A DNA stretch of 64,000 nt from Eurosta solidaginis (GCF_040869045.1 NC_090319.1:357323739-357387738), one strand, 5' to 3'. Positions 1-11,144 are shown, numbered from the stretch's first letter. Made by a program: numbers and translations. The notes: generated by a model not told the origin, from the sequence alone.

Positions 1-559
1 CATTATTGTTGATGTTCATTGTTGTTGCCCTTTATTTATTTTGACAGCTGGTATAAATGATGTTGCAAATTTGTTGTTGCTGCTTACTTTTTTTGCCATA
101 TCATATTGTAGTCGCATTTTTCAGGATATCCTTTAAGTCATAGCATGGCACAGCAATTGTTGCTGCAATTCTGTTATTGTTCTTCAAATCATTGTGCTTG
201 CATTAATGTAGTTTTTTTTTAGAAATGCTCAAGGACACCGAAGGACTTCTTAATTGCAATTGAAAATGGCTTTTCTTCAAAATTTTACTTCCTTTATATA
301 AGTTTTGTTTGAGGTTTTTCAGCCAGTTTTCACACAAAATTGGGAAATGTTGCAATTAATTTTTGAGCAACTTCCTGGAGGGCCAATGACAATTTAACAT
401 GAGGAAAAAAACATTGTTCAGGGATCGTGAAAATTGTAAAAAACGCTCGAACTTGGAAATTTTACCTTTCGAGGTTTAAGAAACTTTTAGACAACCCAGA
501 GACCTAAAACTTTGAGCGTGGCTTCGGGCTTTATTACATTGTAATGTTTGAGATACAGA
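1..559. other. A+T-rich DNA without a gene
   Basis: No coding similarity or motif is visible. The first 200 bases are rich in TTG/TTGTTG runs. A leucine/serine-rich antisense frame that starts here continues into the purine tract and is a product of base composition. Confidence 0.6.
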
Positions 560-880
560 AGTTTTTAGATATAAAAATGAATCGCTGAATGTGTTGCTAA
601 GCCCTTTCCAAAAAGGAAAATAAGAGATCGGAGCTGGAATACAAGAGGGAAAGAAAGAGAAAAGGAGGTTGTGGAGAAGGAAGCAAGTGCGAGAAGTAAA
701 GGCAGATAAAAATGAAGAAAGTGCGATGGAAAGATGGAAAGGAGAGGAAGAATGTGCAAGGAAGGATATGAAGAAGAATATGGGAAAGTTTAAGGAGGGG
801 AAAGAAAGTAGGAATAAAAGAGAGAAAAATCGATAAAGTAACAGGACGAAGAGATGGCGAAGGGACATGGATCAAATATG
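560..880. repeat. Polypurine tract (G/A-rich on + strand)
   Basis: About 320 bases are made mostly of A and G, with interrupted GAAAG, GGAAG and GAGAAA words and few C or T. The antisense strand gives low-complexity Phe/Leu/Ser frames that are not genes. Similar strand-asymmetric tracts occur at 6930-7145 (pyrimidine on +) and 21050-21175 (purine on +). Confidence 0.75.
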
Positions 881-890
881 AAGGGAATTA

Positions 891-904
891 GGGGGGGGGG
901 GGGG
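891..904. repeat. G14 homopolymer
   Basis: Fourteen consecutive G residues end the purine-rich tract. Such runs are unusual in A+T-rich insect DNA and are prone to assembly or sequencing length error. Confidence 0.9.
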
Positions 905-1179
905 ATGCGGGTGAATGGAAATAAATTAAGTTTGTTTTTTGCAGAAGCTACAATATAACAGATGCCTCGGTTTACTGGTAGAGTCATAACATCGCAATGA
1001 GGAATATTATCGGACATGAGAATTTATCTATTATCTATTATATATCTTTATCTTATTCATAAAAGTGAAAGCGATTTTAAAAATTGCGTTGGTTTAATAT
1101 AGTTTCGTAAAGGTTTATACAAACAAAGATATTGAAACCGGTTGGCCAGGTGTAGCAGGTATTCCAAGTTTGTATAGAG

Positions 1180-1345
1180 AACCCATATATGAGCAAATCG
1201 AGGTGATAGAGGGAGTTGTAATGGGAGTGCAACTAGGACTGGAAGTGGCAACGGCAATATAAAGATTGGCCGAAGTAGGAGTGGGTGTGGGAGCGGGAAT
1301 GGGATTGAAAGAGGAGGTGAGATTGGCGAGCAGAAGTCAGACAAT
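1180..1345. repeat. Degenerate GGGAGT-type minisatellite
   Basis: Irregular six-base steps of GGGAGT, GGAAGT, GGGTGT and GGGAAT type. The region at 7145-7265 carries the complementary word set (CCCAGT, CCGAGT, CCCACT). Confidence 0.55.
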
Positions 1346-1459
1346 TGGAATAAGGGATGGACAAGAATTATAGGCAAAATGGAAGATAGAGTAGAAGAGA
1401 TAATAATAATAAATAGTGAAAACGGGAAGCGAGGCTCAATTTTTAAATGTAGGCACATC

Positions 1460-2274
1460 AATTTTTGGGTCGAACAAAATCTGCGGAGTACTCTAGTTTG
1501 GGTTAAAAGATACTAATATAGGTATTGGGTAACAACTTTCTTTGAACATTTCTTACCTTTCTTTAAGCAACTGTTACCTTTAGTTGTACAAAGTTAGCTA
1601 CTTAAAGTAAAAATTAGCTCATAAATTTCTCAAATATTTAAAAATTAAACATTAAAATGTGTTACACTACGCTTAGCATTTCTACGAACGAGCGCAAATT
1701 CAGTGCTGTAGTGGCAAGAAGTGTGATTGTGTGAGTCCTAAATCAACAAACATTTAGGTTAGAAAACGATTGGAAGACGAATCGAGTTCTAATGTGTTTC
1801 TCTAAGGTAGGCGGTTAGAGGACGATTTTCGAAACTGTTGCGAATTACAGAATTCTCGATAAAAAGGGGACTTCGTTCTCGATAGCGAGAAAAGGGTTAC
1901 AATTCTAATCGAATTCTAACGTCAATTGCTAATGGAGTTCTAATGAGAATTTTGAAGTGATGCGCAATTAAGTTCAGTTATTTAAAATCAGCGAAATTTT
2001 CATTGTTTCATTATATCAAATATGTACTTTTATTTGGTTATAAGCTTAAAAATTATATTAAATTTAAAAATATTCAAAATCCTATCATTGTATGTTTCAC
2101 AGTTTACAGTACTAGTTATTGTGTTAAAATTTTCGCTTCCACTTATTTCCTCAGGATTGAGATCGCCATTGGTTTGAGGTACGGATGAGGAAGCTTTTTC
2201 TTCATGCCATTCAAATAGCACTTCAATAATCTACTCGCTTTCCATTTTTAGCTTTATTTGATCCATTTTCACTT
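1460..2274. other. Intergenic DNA, nothing recognised
   Basis: A+T-rich sequence with recurrent ATTCTAA/GTTCTAA words at 1745-1960. These words recur at 3000-3110, so the RTE fragment between may sit inside an older repeat. I could not establish matching ends. Confidence 0.4.
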
Positions 2275-2800
2275 ACTTACTTATTTATTTAATTGGCGCT
2301 TAACCGTCTAAACGGTTATGGCCGTCCAACAAGGCGCGCGAGTCGCTCCTTCGCTGCGCCAACCGGCGCCAATTGGTCACACCAAGGGAGTTTAAATCGT
2401 TTTCCACCTGGTCCTTCCAACAGAATGAGGGCCGCCCTCTACCTCTGCTTCCATAGGCGGGTTCCGATAGAAACACTTTCTTGGCCAGAGCATCATCATT
2501 CATTCGCATAACATGGCCTAGCCAGCGCAGCCGCTGCGTTTTAATTCGCTGGACTATGTTGATGTCTGCGTATAGCTCGTACAGCTCATCATTAAATCTT
2601 CTTCGGTACTCGCCATCGCCAACGCGTAGAGGTCCATAAATCTTTCGAAGAACTTTTCTCTCGAACACTCCCAAAGCCGCTTCATCTTCTGTTGTCATGG
2701 TCCATGCTTCTGCCCCATATATCAGGACGGGTACGATAAGTGACTTGTAGAGTATGATTTTCATTCGCCGAGAGAGGACTTTACTTTTCAATTGCCTATT
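2275..2800 (-). pseudogene. RTE-type LINE reverse transcriptase C-terminus
   Basis: The minus strand carries an open 163-codon frame (2791 to 2300). It has the features of the end of RTE/BovB-clade ORF2: an LYKSLIVPVLIYGAEAW block (residues 13-29), an ERKVLRKIYGP block (44-54) and RLRWLGHVMRM (88-98), followed by a basic GRGRP stretch. In autonomous elements this protein reverse-transcribes the element RNA at a nicked target. The endonuclease and catalytic RT motifs upstream are missing, so this is a 5'-truncated copy. Its 3' UTR holds a small hairpin (AACCGTCTAAACGGTT) and ends in TTTA-type short repeats near 2290-2265, typical of RTE tails. A second, more decayed copy in the same orientation is at 45929-46176. 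Confidence 0.88.
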
Positions 2801-3450
2801 TAGTCCAAAGTAGCATTTATTTGCAAGACCACTTACTAGTATTTATTAATATAAATAAAATAAACTTCGTTCGCTGCTTATAATATTTCCACACAACTTT
2901 TCACTATATTTATTTTGTTTGTATAACACTAAGGATGACTGATCATGTCATGCAAATAATCGATAACTGTGACAATAATCAAAACATCGCATTTCTAGTG
3001 TTATTCGAATCGTTTCACAGTCGAATTCTAACCTAGTTCTCGAACCTAGTTTTCGATTCGAAATGCACTAGAATTCTAATGTAAAACTACAATATTTCTC
3101 TAATGTTAGAAACTGTGTTTGCTGGGCTTCACTATTAGGCTGAAGTATTGGTTTTAGTGCGCTTTATTTATTTTACTATACAATGAGCGCCTAACACCTC
3201 CTCAAGTAAATAAAAGCTAGATAACGAAATGAAAAATAAAGGGCGAATATGTGCTAAAACATATGTGTAGTAAAATTTTTTAAGGTCAACAATAATGTGA
3301 ACTAAATGTTCAAATAAATATGTGGTAAGGCTCCTTTTCCTACAGAAAGTAACATTCAAGGAAAATCTAAATAAGCTAATATTTACTAAAGAATTTTCAA
3401 ATATATCTATAAGAACTATACAGTACAACTTTTACCTTCAAATATTTAAA
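2801..3450. other. Intergenic DNA
   Basis: No gene is seen. Positions 3000-3110 repeat the ATTCTAA-type words found at 1745-1960. Confidence 0.4.
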
Positions 3451-3600
3451 TGTTACCCGGTCTATGAAAAGGTGGCTTATGACTCAAAAAAGAAATTGCG
3501 AGAAACAGCTGTTAAAGGTAAACAATGCATTTCTTCAGTTTCTTAGTAGTAGTAATTTCTTTTGAGTCATAAGCCACCTTTCCTTAGACCGGGTCACATA
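3451..3600. mobile_element. CCCGGTC-type MITE, copy 1
   Basis: A ~150 bp unit has long terminal inverted repeats. The left end reads ACCCGGTCTATGAAAAGGTG and continues into GCTTATGACTCAAAA; the right end is its reverse complement with a couple of changes. The core is short and non-coding. The same TIR flanks a shorter core at 41213-41326. It appears to be a non-autonomous DNA transposon; the superfamily is unknown because the target duplication is unclear. Confidence 0.8.
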
Positions 3601-3741
3601 TATTTCAAAGCATTTATCATTGGATATCTTACAATATTTGAGGTTGGCAAAATTTATTTAGCAAATAAGCCATACTTCTATATTTATTTTCATTGCCACC
3701 AAAAGAACGTTGAGATACAGCAAGAAAACTGAAGTGAAGCT

Positions 3742-4350
3742 GAAAAATAAAATTAAAGAAAAAAACTTTTTTAAAAATAAGCTTTTATTATTGGTTAATA
3801 AAATTAACTAAAAAGTAAATAATAAATTGACTCTAAAGAAATATAACACTTTATAAGTTCATTTGTAAGCTTTAACGATAATTAGGCTTTTTCGTCTGCG
3901 ACAAAAGAATTCTATATTGTACATAATTATATATTTTTAACATTAAAACTTTACACCTAAATTATTAAACCTTACAGTTTATATCACAGTTCTAATTGTT
4001 CTAATAAAAAACGTGTTGAATTTTGATGGTATAATTAAGAACATTTAGGATCTCCTTTTCTTGCTATCGCAATGTAACACGCTTTTATTAGAACAATTAG
4101 GACTGTGATATAAACTGTAAGGTTTAATAATTTAGGTGTAAAGTTTTAATGTTAAAAATATATAATTATGTACAATATAGAATTCTTTTGTCGCAGACGA
4201 AAAAGCCTAATTATCGTTAAAGCTTACAATGAACTTATAAAGTGTTATATTTCTTTAGAGTCAATTTATTGTTTACTTTTTAGTTAATTTTATTAACCAA
4301 TAATAAAAGCTTATTTTTTGAAAAGTTTTTTTCTTTAATTTTATTTTTTA
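3742..4350. repeat. Large near-perfect inverted repeat (~275 bp arms)
   Basis: The left arm (about 3742-4017) and right arm (about 4076-4350) are reverse complements with few mismatches, separated by a ~58 bp loop. Matching landmarks include CGTCTGCGACAAAAG in the left arm and CTTTTGTCGCAGACG in the right, and paired blocks reading ACAGTTTATATCACAG / CTGTGATATAAACTGT. No coding frame is present. It could be a foldback-type element or a recent inverted duplication; transcription would give a long hairpin RNA. Confidence 0.9.
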
Positions 4351-4640
4351 CTTTTTAGTTCATTTTATTAACAAGTAATAGAAGCTTATTCTTAGAAAAG
4401 CCTTTTTCTTAAATTTAATTTAAATAGGAATTTTTTTAAATTTTTAGTAGGGTAAAATATTGTTTAAATTAGTTACGTAATCTTTACTTAGTTATTTGTA
4501 ACGTTTCTCATTCTATCCATTTCTTTTAATGCATCAACTTACTTTTTAGTTAATTTTATTAACCAGTAATAAAAGCTTATTTTTAAAAAAGTTTTTTTTC
4601 TTTAATTTTATTTTTTTCTTTAATTTTATTATATCATAAT
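4331..4640. repeat. Extra copies of the outer segment of the inverted repeat
   Basis: The outer right-arm segment (TTTTTAGTTAATTTTATTAA, then an AAGCTTATTTTT word and a T-rich TTCTTTAATTTT word) recurs at 4350-4412 and 4540-4625. The element therefore has at least three direct copies of its outer block on this side. Confidence 0.75.
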
Positions 4641-6929
4641 AATAATATATCATATTGGGGCATATTCATAACCGAAATAAAATGTGACTCAGTTAGTTGA
4701 AGCATTTTTGACAGAGAGCACATATAAAATTATGTCAAACAGTGTTAAATAACTTAACTTTGCCTATGCCGCGTTCAGTTTACAACTACTTATTGCAGAT
4801 CTCTCATCTGTGGGTTAAATCTGTTTTAAAATAAAATTCTACTTTCGCTTAGCTAAAATTCCATCGCCAAAAATCTGTAAAACAAAATCAAGTGCGCAGA
4901 AAAGTATGCAACACTTACCGATAACAGCCTAACGGCGTTAGCGTTCGTTGTATCACAGAATTTTTACACTTTGAAAATGACGGCTGTTGTTTGCAAGGTT
5001 GCATTCCTTTGAGTTTTTGTTTTCACCATCTGGATTAACAAAGTCATGAGCCTGGACATTCGTGCAATTTTAGTGATGTAAATTGCATGGCGGCAGCGCC
5101 AATACGGTGCCAGCTCAATGGTACCTCATTGACGAAATGACTCCAATCGGATATTTGACGTTACTTAGTAGTGAGTGCGTAGTACATTTCACTTGCGCTA
5201 TTGAGTGAAACGACTTTTGTGTGTCAGGCACGAGTTTGGTGTTATTGGCGCTACTGGCAATGATGACAAAGAGCTGATGGCGGTAGCGCTGGTAGTTCAG
5301 CTTTTGAGTTGCATATTTTAAATTTAATGCACAATTAATATGGGTAGCGATTATCAATAGATTGTCAATATTTCGTTCAACGGGCACGCGTAATTGCCAC
5401 ATCTGCTCAAATTTTCCAAGTTTTTCCATTTTTGATTTAACTTAAGCTGTTATGCCAATATTTTTCTGCCAGTTTTTTTCAAATACGTAATTTTTCCAAA
5501 ATCAAAATAAATTACAGAAAAGATTACAGAGTTAAACAGCCTTAAAAATTCAGCTATGTTGGTGATACACAGAAATACAACAGAGGGTTGTGTCTCCGCT
5601 TTTCGCAAGCGTTGAGATTCACCACGCGTGACACGCGTGATTCACCACGTCCAAATATCACAATCCACGGATAGATACCGGCGGGTTTGTATGGGACTTA
5701 GGCTGTTATGCCAAAGTAAATACAAATCTTTACCGATAACTGTGTTATCGATTAATTTATCGAATTCTAACAAAGTAATATTGCATTGTCATCGGAGTTA
5801 TACATGTGTGCAAAATTTCAGCTCAATCGGACACCGGGAAGTGTATCAAATTTAACTTGCAAGATTCCATTACAGACAACAAAAGTGAAACTAAATAAAA
5901 GCTTATAAAAACAAGTTATTTTATATAAAAACCGCAAAACAAAATAATACTCCCAGATAAATATGAAAATACAAATCTGTGTGCTTTCATATACGACAAA
6001 TTGCTTTTTTGCCTATTCTGGTTTTTGTTTATATCACACAGAAAACGAGTGTAACTTTTTCTGCTATTGTATAAATTTGTTTATGTGTGTGTCTCCGAAT
6101 GTCTCACAATGCATTTTCCAATTTGACTATTGTATAAAATGTCAACAGCATTCACATACACACACATATGCAAGTTTTCTGATTGTTTTTCTCTGTCAAC
6201 ATCTTAATCTTTGACTGTATGAAAAATGACTTATGAGGACAATCTCCAGCAGGTAGTAAATTTGTGTTGTTGCGCTCCCATTTGTTATAGTTTTAGGTTT
6301 TGTTGTTGGCTGTCTACATTGTTGTATTTATTTGCAATGCATGCTTATTGTTTATTTGACTATTTATTGCTAATGTTGGTATTGTACTTTCCATTTAAAC
6401 TCCATCAACAACTTTTCAGTTTGAATTCTCAGCAAGATTTTACTTCTTTTGGTAACTGAGTTATGCACTGATGCTTGAAATAAACAAAAACAAAAAAAAA
6501 ACAAAAAAAAATTGAAAAGATGAACAGATTTTTGATTTCAAAAAAGAATGTGTTGATTTCAATGTAGACAAAAATTTGTAAAAGAAAAATCGACTAAAGC
6601 AGAAGTTGATAATAGAAAATGCCAAATGTCACCGGGGCTTAGAATAAATGAAATGCAATATTTGCACTGGCAGTTGGCAGTGTTTTTGTTTTAGAAAAGT
6701 AGGAAATTAAATTGTTTAAATATATTTACATACAATGAAGAGTGAAGGAGTGCTCGACCTTTTAGGCACACCTTTAAATGTTCCTTGGGCGGATCCATTG
6801 AAGCATTTTGGGAACTGCACGAAAAAAATCCGATTTTTTTCGGTAGCTACTATCGACTTTTGATATCCCACTTAATTCAACCGAAAAAAAAGTTTATGTT
6901 AGCATTACCTATCCTTTCTTTCGTCAGCC
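4641..6929. other. Intergenic DNA without recognised gene
   Basis: No frame here resembles a known protein. ACCGATAAC words near 4918 and 5730 and the partner words AGCCTAACGG (4927) and TAGGCTGTTATG (5699) hint at another decayed inverted-repeat element that I could not delimit. An A-rich run lies at 6482-6512. Confidence 0.4.
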
Positions 6930-7265
6930 CTAAATTTGGTATATCTGAATACATCTTCTTAATAAGCGTTTTCCATCTAACTCTGCCTCCCCCATCTTAT
7001 ATTTTTCTTAATCCTCTTATTCACTCCTCCCTCCGTCTTTTTCGATTCATCTATCTCTATTTCGTCTCACTCTATCTCTTTCTCAGTCTCCTTCTCCTTC
7101 CCTCTTTTCTCTTCTCTCAATTTCTTCTCATTCTTCTTTATCCCTTATTGCCAGTCCCAGAGGGTGGTATGTATTTTGTTCCACTCCTATTACGAGTTCC
7201 AGTCCCACTCCGAGTCTCAGCCCCAGTCCTAGTCCTAAACGCAGTCCCAGTCCGTCTCTGGTCTA
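6930..7265. repeat. Polypyrimidine tract plus CCCAGT minisatellite
   Basis: Positions 6960-7145 are almost all C and T (TCTTCTC, CTCCCTC words). They are followed at 7145-7265 by hexamer-like CAGTCC/GAGTCC repeats. The open frame across it (6785-7288) is low-complexity and not taken as a gene. The composition mirrors 560-880 and 1180-1345 on the other strand. Confidence 0.7.
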
Positions 7266-7359
7266 GTTCCCAGAAAAAAGGATCGTAAATACTAATACAG
7301 GCAAATTAATACATCAAATTTCAGGCAAATCGAATAGGACGTACATGTATATATAGGTA

Positions 7360-8385
7360 TGTGGGTATTATTCATTCATGTCTTTATTTCGGTTCGCATG
7401 CTTATTTATCAGTTTTTCCAGGTTGATGCGACTAAATCGAATATGACAATGGAAATTACTTTAAAGCTCTCAGTAACAGCTTTCATTTGATATCCATACT
7501 GCACGCACCTTCTAGGGGTATCCGGGTCCACGTTTTGGCCTATATCTCGATACCCTTGTCACCCAGCGATATAAAAATTACTCTTCACTAAAGCACACAT
7601 AAACAGCTTCAATTTGATACCCATAATGTAAAAACACATCCTAGTGTTACCCTAATTAACGTTTTGGCCTATATCTCGAGACCCTAGTCACCCAAAAAAC
7701 ATTGTCTCGGAGTATCCGTGTCGACGTCTTGGCCTATATCTCGAGACCCAAGTCACCCAGCGGTATAAAAAATAATCTGTAGTAAAGCACACATCAACAG
7801 CTTCAATTTGATACCAATAATGTAAAAACACACCCTATTGTTACCCTGATCCACGTTTTGCCTATATCTTGAGACCCTAGTCACGAATAGGTATGAAAAC
7901 TACCCTGTACTAAAGCCCTCATAAACACCCTTCATTTGATATCCATATTGTAGTGGTGCCCGGGTCCACGTTTTTGCTTATACTTCGAGACCCAAGTCAC
8001 CAATAGGTACGAAAACTACCCTGTACTGAAGCACGCATCAACAGATTTCATTTGATATCCATATTGTATAAGCACATTCTAGGGATGCCCGGGTCCATGT
8101 TTTGGCCTATATCTCGAGACCCTAGTCATCCAGGGGTATGAAAAATACCCAGTATCAAAGTGCTCATAAACAGCTTCCATTTGATACCCATATTGTGCAA
8201 ACACATCCCAGGAGAACCCAGGTCCAGGTGATTTCGGGACCCTAGCCAGAACGGGATAAAAAGTATCCTATGTACGTTCCCTGGTTCTAAGCCACATCTC
8301 CACCAATTTTCAGCCAAATCGGTTTATCCGTTCTTGAATTATGCGTAGTGTATCTAACACGACTTTCTTTTATATATATAGATTT
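7360..8385. repeat. ~129 bp tandem array (array R1)
   Basis: The landmark GTTTTGGCCTATATCTCGA, or close variants, recurs at about 7532, 7661, 7726, 7855, 7970, 8099 and 8228. Most spacings are near 129 bp and one unit is truncated. Each unit also has a TTTGATACCCATATTGTA-like block and a CTAGTCACCCA block. The tail (8330-8385) ends in TTATATATATAGAT. Units are recognisably related to the ~130 bp units of the E elements read on the opposite strand. No protein is encoded. Confidence 0.85.
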
Positions 8386-9069
8386 TGAACTGAAATATCA
8401 TTCTTTGATAATTCAATATTTTTATTTCCATCATTTATAAAGCTACAATGCATACTAAAGCCGCTCCAATCTTTTAAAAAACTTTTCATCGACTTCAAAA
8501 ACTGTTGAAGATGTTGTTTCAAAAGAGAATGGCTCTAAACAAAAATCAAAAAATCAGTTGATACCACGCCCACTTTCTATATAAAAATGAAAATATACAT
8601 ATAGAACACACATACAAATTCGAGATCTGTAGCATCTACTGCTTTTTGACATGTATTTGGCGATGAAAACAGTGTAGGAGGTGTGTTTAGAAAAAAACGG
8701 AAATTTTTTAATTACGCGGGTTTGGAGTGTCCAATTGTCAAAAATTTCCTTTATAATGTTGATACACATGTTCCTAAAGTATGATAAATTTTTTAGCTGA
8801 ATTTATTGTTTACTTTGTCAGTGACATCTGCTAAGGTTAGGCGTATTATTATGAGGTGGGCAATTTTCGTTTAAAAATAAAATAATTAAAAAAAAATGTT
8901 TTATGTTAAACGGTTTTATTGAAAACAATACTTATGAAGTAGGTAATAGTAAGTAGTAGTAGTTATGAAGTGATAGTAATACTAAAAGCTAGAAAATAAT
9001 TAGTAGGTCCTAGGTACTAGTCATCACACTCCTCATCAATCTAGGGCATTGATCAGACAATTAAATAAA
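8386..9069. other. Intergenic DNA
   Basis: No gene or element end is recognised. A short AGTAGTAG-rich patch lies at 8945-8965. Confidence 0.4.
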
Positions 9070-9177
9070 AGCGTTGGACGCGTAAAATTTCTATTGATAG
9101 TCATATATAAGACCAACTGAACCTTAATCAGGTTATGCTATGCCTCACATTTTTAGAAATTTCACGCGTCCAACGCT
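9070..9177. mobile_element. Short inverted-repeat unit (MITE-like)
   Basis: The left end AGCGTTGGACGCGT followed by AAAATTTCT (9070-9092) and the right end AGAAATTTCACGCGTCCAACGCT (9155-9177; 23 bases, shown here in two parts as AGAAATTTCACG and CGTCCAACGCT) are reverse complements with one mismatch around a ~62 bp core. No target duplication was found. Confidence 0.65.
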
Positions 9178-9229
9178 GTCCCACGTATGCTTGTCCCTCC
9201 TCCAACTCCAAAATATTTTGATGTCACTT

Positions 9230-9560
9230 CTACCGGACTGTATGTAATATTTGTTCCAAATATGAGCCAAATCGGACCACAAATACGATTGTTGTAAACA
9301 TCTCGATCCATGCGCCACTTAGCGGCGATTTTTTTTCATAGGTCGCTTTCTGTTCTCTTATGTATTATGTGTTCTAAATATGAACAAAATTGGAACACAA
9401 ATACGATTTTGCCACCTAGCGACGTTTTTTTTCATAGGTGGCTTTCTATTCTTTTATGTATTATGTGTTTCAAATATGAGCCAAATCGGACCACAAATAC
9501 GATTTTTGTGAATATCTCGATCCTTGCGCCGTTTTTTCTTATTATTGCATTGTTATCGGG
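9230..9560. repeat. Degenerate ~100-120 bp tandem repeat
   Basis: AAATATGAGCCAAATCGGA followed by CCACAAATACGATT recurs at about 9257, 9376 (diverged) and 9473. Between the copies are TGCGCCACTTAGCG-type and TTTTTTTTCATAGGT blocks. Confidence 0.75.
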
Positions 9561-9683
9561 ATCTGAACTATTTTCTAAGTTTCAAGCTTGTAGCTTATCG
9601 GGAAGTTACTTAAATCTCAATTACAAAAAAAGTGCTGTCCAACCAGCCTTGTCAAGTCAACCTAAATAAAATCGTTTAAAAAA

Positions 9684-10168
9684 TTGTATCAAAGGATTTG
9701 TATAAAATTTTGCGTAAAGAATGAAACAAATTGTAACAAAGTGTGCGAAATGTTAACAAAGGCCTACGGTGAGTTTGCAATGAGTAAAACAGTGGAGGCA
9801 TTCTGGATCGCCAAGACTGAAAAAGACTCGACAACTGCGGCTTTTCATGGCTTTTGCAACACGATAATGCACCTGCTCACACTTCATCGCTTGTTCGTGA
9901 ATTTTTGGCCAAAGACAATACTGTAACGATGCCCAAGTCTCCATATTTTCTAGACATGGCTCCGGGTGATTTTTTCTTATTTCCAAAAATAAAGAGAACC
10001 TTGAAGGGCGGTCTTTTTACGAGCATAGATGAAATTAAAAGCGCATCGCTGAAAGAGCTGAAGGCTATCCCAAAGATCAAGTTTGAAAAGTGTTTCGAGG
10101 ATTGGAAGAAGCGCTGCCACAAGTGCATAATATCTTTTCAAAAAACGAAAATTCCCGTTATTTTCTGA
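9684..10168 (+). pseudogene. Mariner transposase with internal deletion
   Basis: The N-terminal piece (9684-9800) has the mariner helix-turn-helix start, with QRICIKFCVKNE, a KVCEMLTKAYG block and AMSKT. The sequence then jumps to the C-terminal catalytic part (from 9854, another frame). This starts with HDNAPAHTSSLVREFLA and continues to APGDFFLFPK. The second and third catalytic aspartates (D of HDNAP at 9863, D of APGDFF at 9968) keep the 34-residue spacing of the mariner D,D34D family. The middle of the protein, including the first catalytic Asp, is gone; roughly two thirds is missing compared with a usual ~345-residue transposase. No TIRs were recognised. In life the protein would cut and paste its element at TA sites. 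Confidence 0.88.
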
Positions 10169-10180
10169 ACACACCTCGGA

Positions 10181-10769
10181 CATATATTGTTCATAAAAAT
10201 AGATTTACGTAGCAATTTTAGATATTAATTAATGGAGTGAGGATGATCGACTTCGCTGTTTCCCGAAACGCTTTCAAATGCAGCTAAAAGTTTGTACATT
10301 AAGAGATCCCTAAAGCTAAATGGTGGTACATTTTAAATACGGCACAGAGTATGAAAAATATTTAAATTGTTACCACAAATTTGGCAAAAGACGGAAATTT
10401 TCAAGCCCGGGCCGAATGTTCAGAGAGTACTCAGATTTTAGAGGGAAGTCGTCTACGTCATCTTAAACGGAAGCAGCGTTGAAGCACCCAGCGAAGGTGA
10501 TAACGTTCCACGTCTGGTATGGGACAAATCGTACACGTTTTTTTAATTTTTAGACGGTAATTAAAAAAAAAACAATTTTTTAGACAAAGTATTTAGTGTA
10601 TTAATATTTTATTCTACATGCGTAATTAAAACTAGAAACCTGCTATCGAAATATTTGTAAATGTGTGTGAAAAATCACAAAAAAGTATCCGTTTGTACAG
10701 GAAAGTTGAAACTTCAGCGAAACTGTTAATATAAAAAATAAAACAAATACTCTATTTATTTAAATAGGT
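10181..10769. other. Intergenic DNA
   Basis: No gene or repeat is recognised between the mariner relic and the SINE. Confidence 0.4.
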
Positions 10770-10783
10770 TTAGTCGAAGAAAA

Positions 10784-11144
10784 GAAGCGGCACCGTGGTG
10801 TGATGGTAGCGTGCTCCGCCTATCACACCGTATGCCCTGGGTTCAACTCCCGGGCAAAGCAACATCAAAATTTCAGAAATAAGATTTTTCAATTAGAAAC
10901 AATTTTTTTAAGCGGGGTCGCCCCTCGGCAGTGTCTGGCAAGCGCTCCGATTGTATTTCTGCCATGAAAAGCTCTCAGTGAAAACTCATCTGCCTTGCAG
11001 ATGCCGTTCGGAGTCGGCATAAAACATGTCGGTTCCGTCCGGCCAATTTGTAGGGAAAAATCAAGAGGAGCACGACGCAAATTGGAAGAGAAGCTCGGCC
11101 TTAGATCTCTTCGGAGGTTATCGCGCCTTACATTAATTTATTTA
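10784..11144 (+). mobile_element. tRNA-derived SINE, full length with TSD
   Basis: A 361 bp element is bounded by an exact 14 bp direct repeat, TTAGTCGAAGAAAA, at 10770-10783 and 11145-11158. That is the mark of target-primed reverse transcription. It has a tRNA-like head (about 10787-10860) with pol III boxes, a unique body containing GCAGATGCCGTTCGGAGTCG, and a 3' end GCGCCTTACATT grading into TTTA-type repeats. It encodes no protein and needs a partner LINE. Six other copies or pieces lie in the window (11195, 29005, 40273, 47435, 52028, 57846). The tail resembles that of the RTE fragment at 2275. Confidence 0.93.
10787..10860 (+). promoter_or_regulatory. tRNA-like head with internal pol III A and B boxes
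   Basis: The A-box-like TGGTGTGATGG lies at 10796-10806 and the B-box GGTTCAACTCC at 10840-10850, 44 bp downstream. The second matches the pol III consensus GGTTCRANTCC closely. The sequence does not fold as a complete tRNA and is part of the SINE. Confidence 0.85.

Noticed and set aside
476..1461. Antisense frames of 130-134 codons
   Set aside because: They are low-complexity Phe/Leu/Ser/Pro translations of a polypurine tract with no domain features.
6785..7288. 167-codon plus-strand frame
   Set aside because: It reads through a polypyrimidine tract and a CCCAGT minisatellite. Composition explains the openness.
10787..10860. A tRNA gene
   Set aside because: Pol III boxes are present, but cloverleaf stems are incomplete and the sequence recurs as the head of a SINE.
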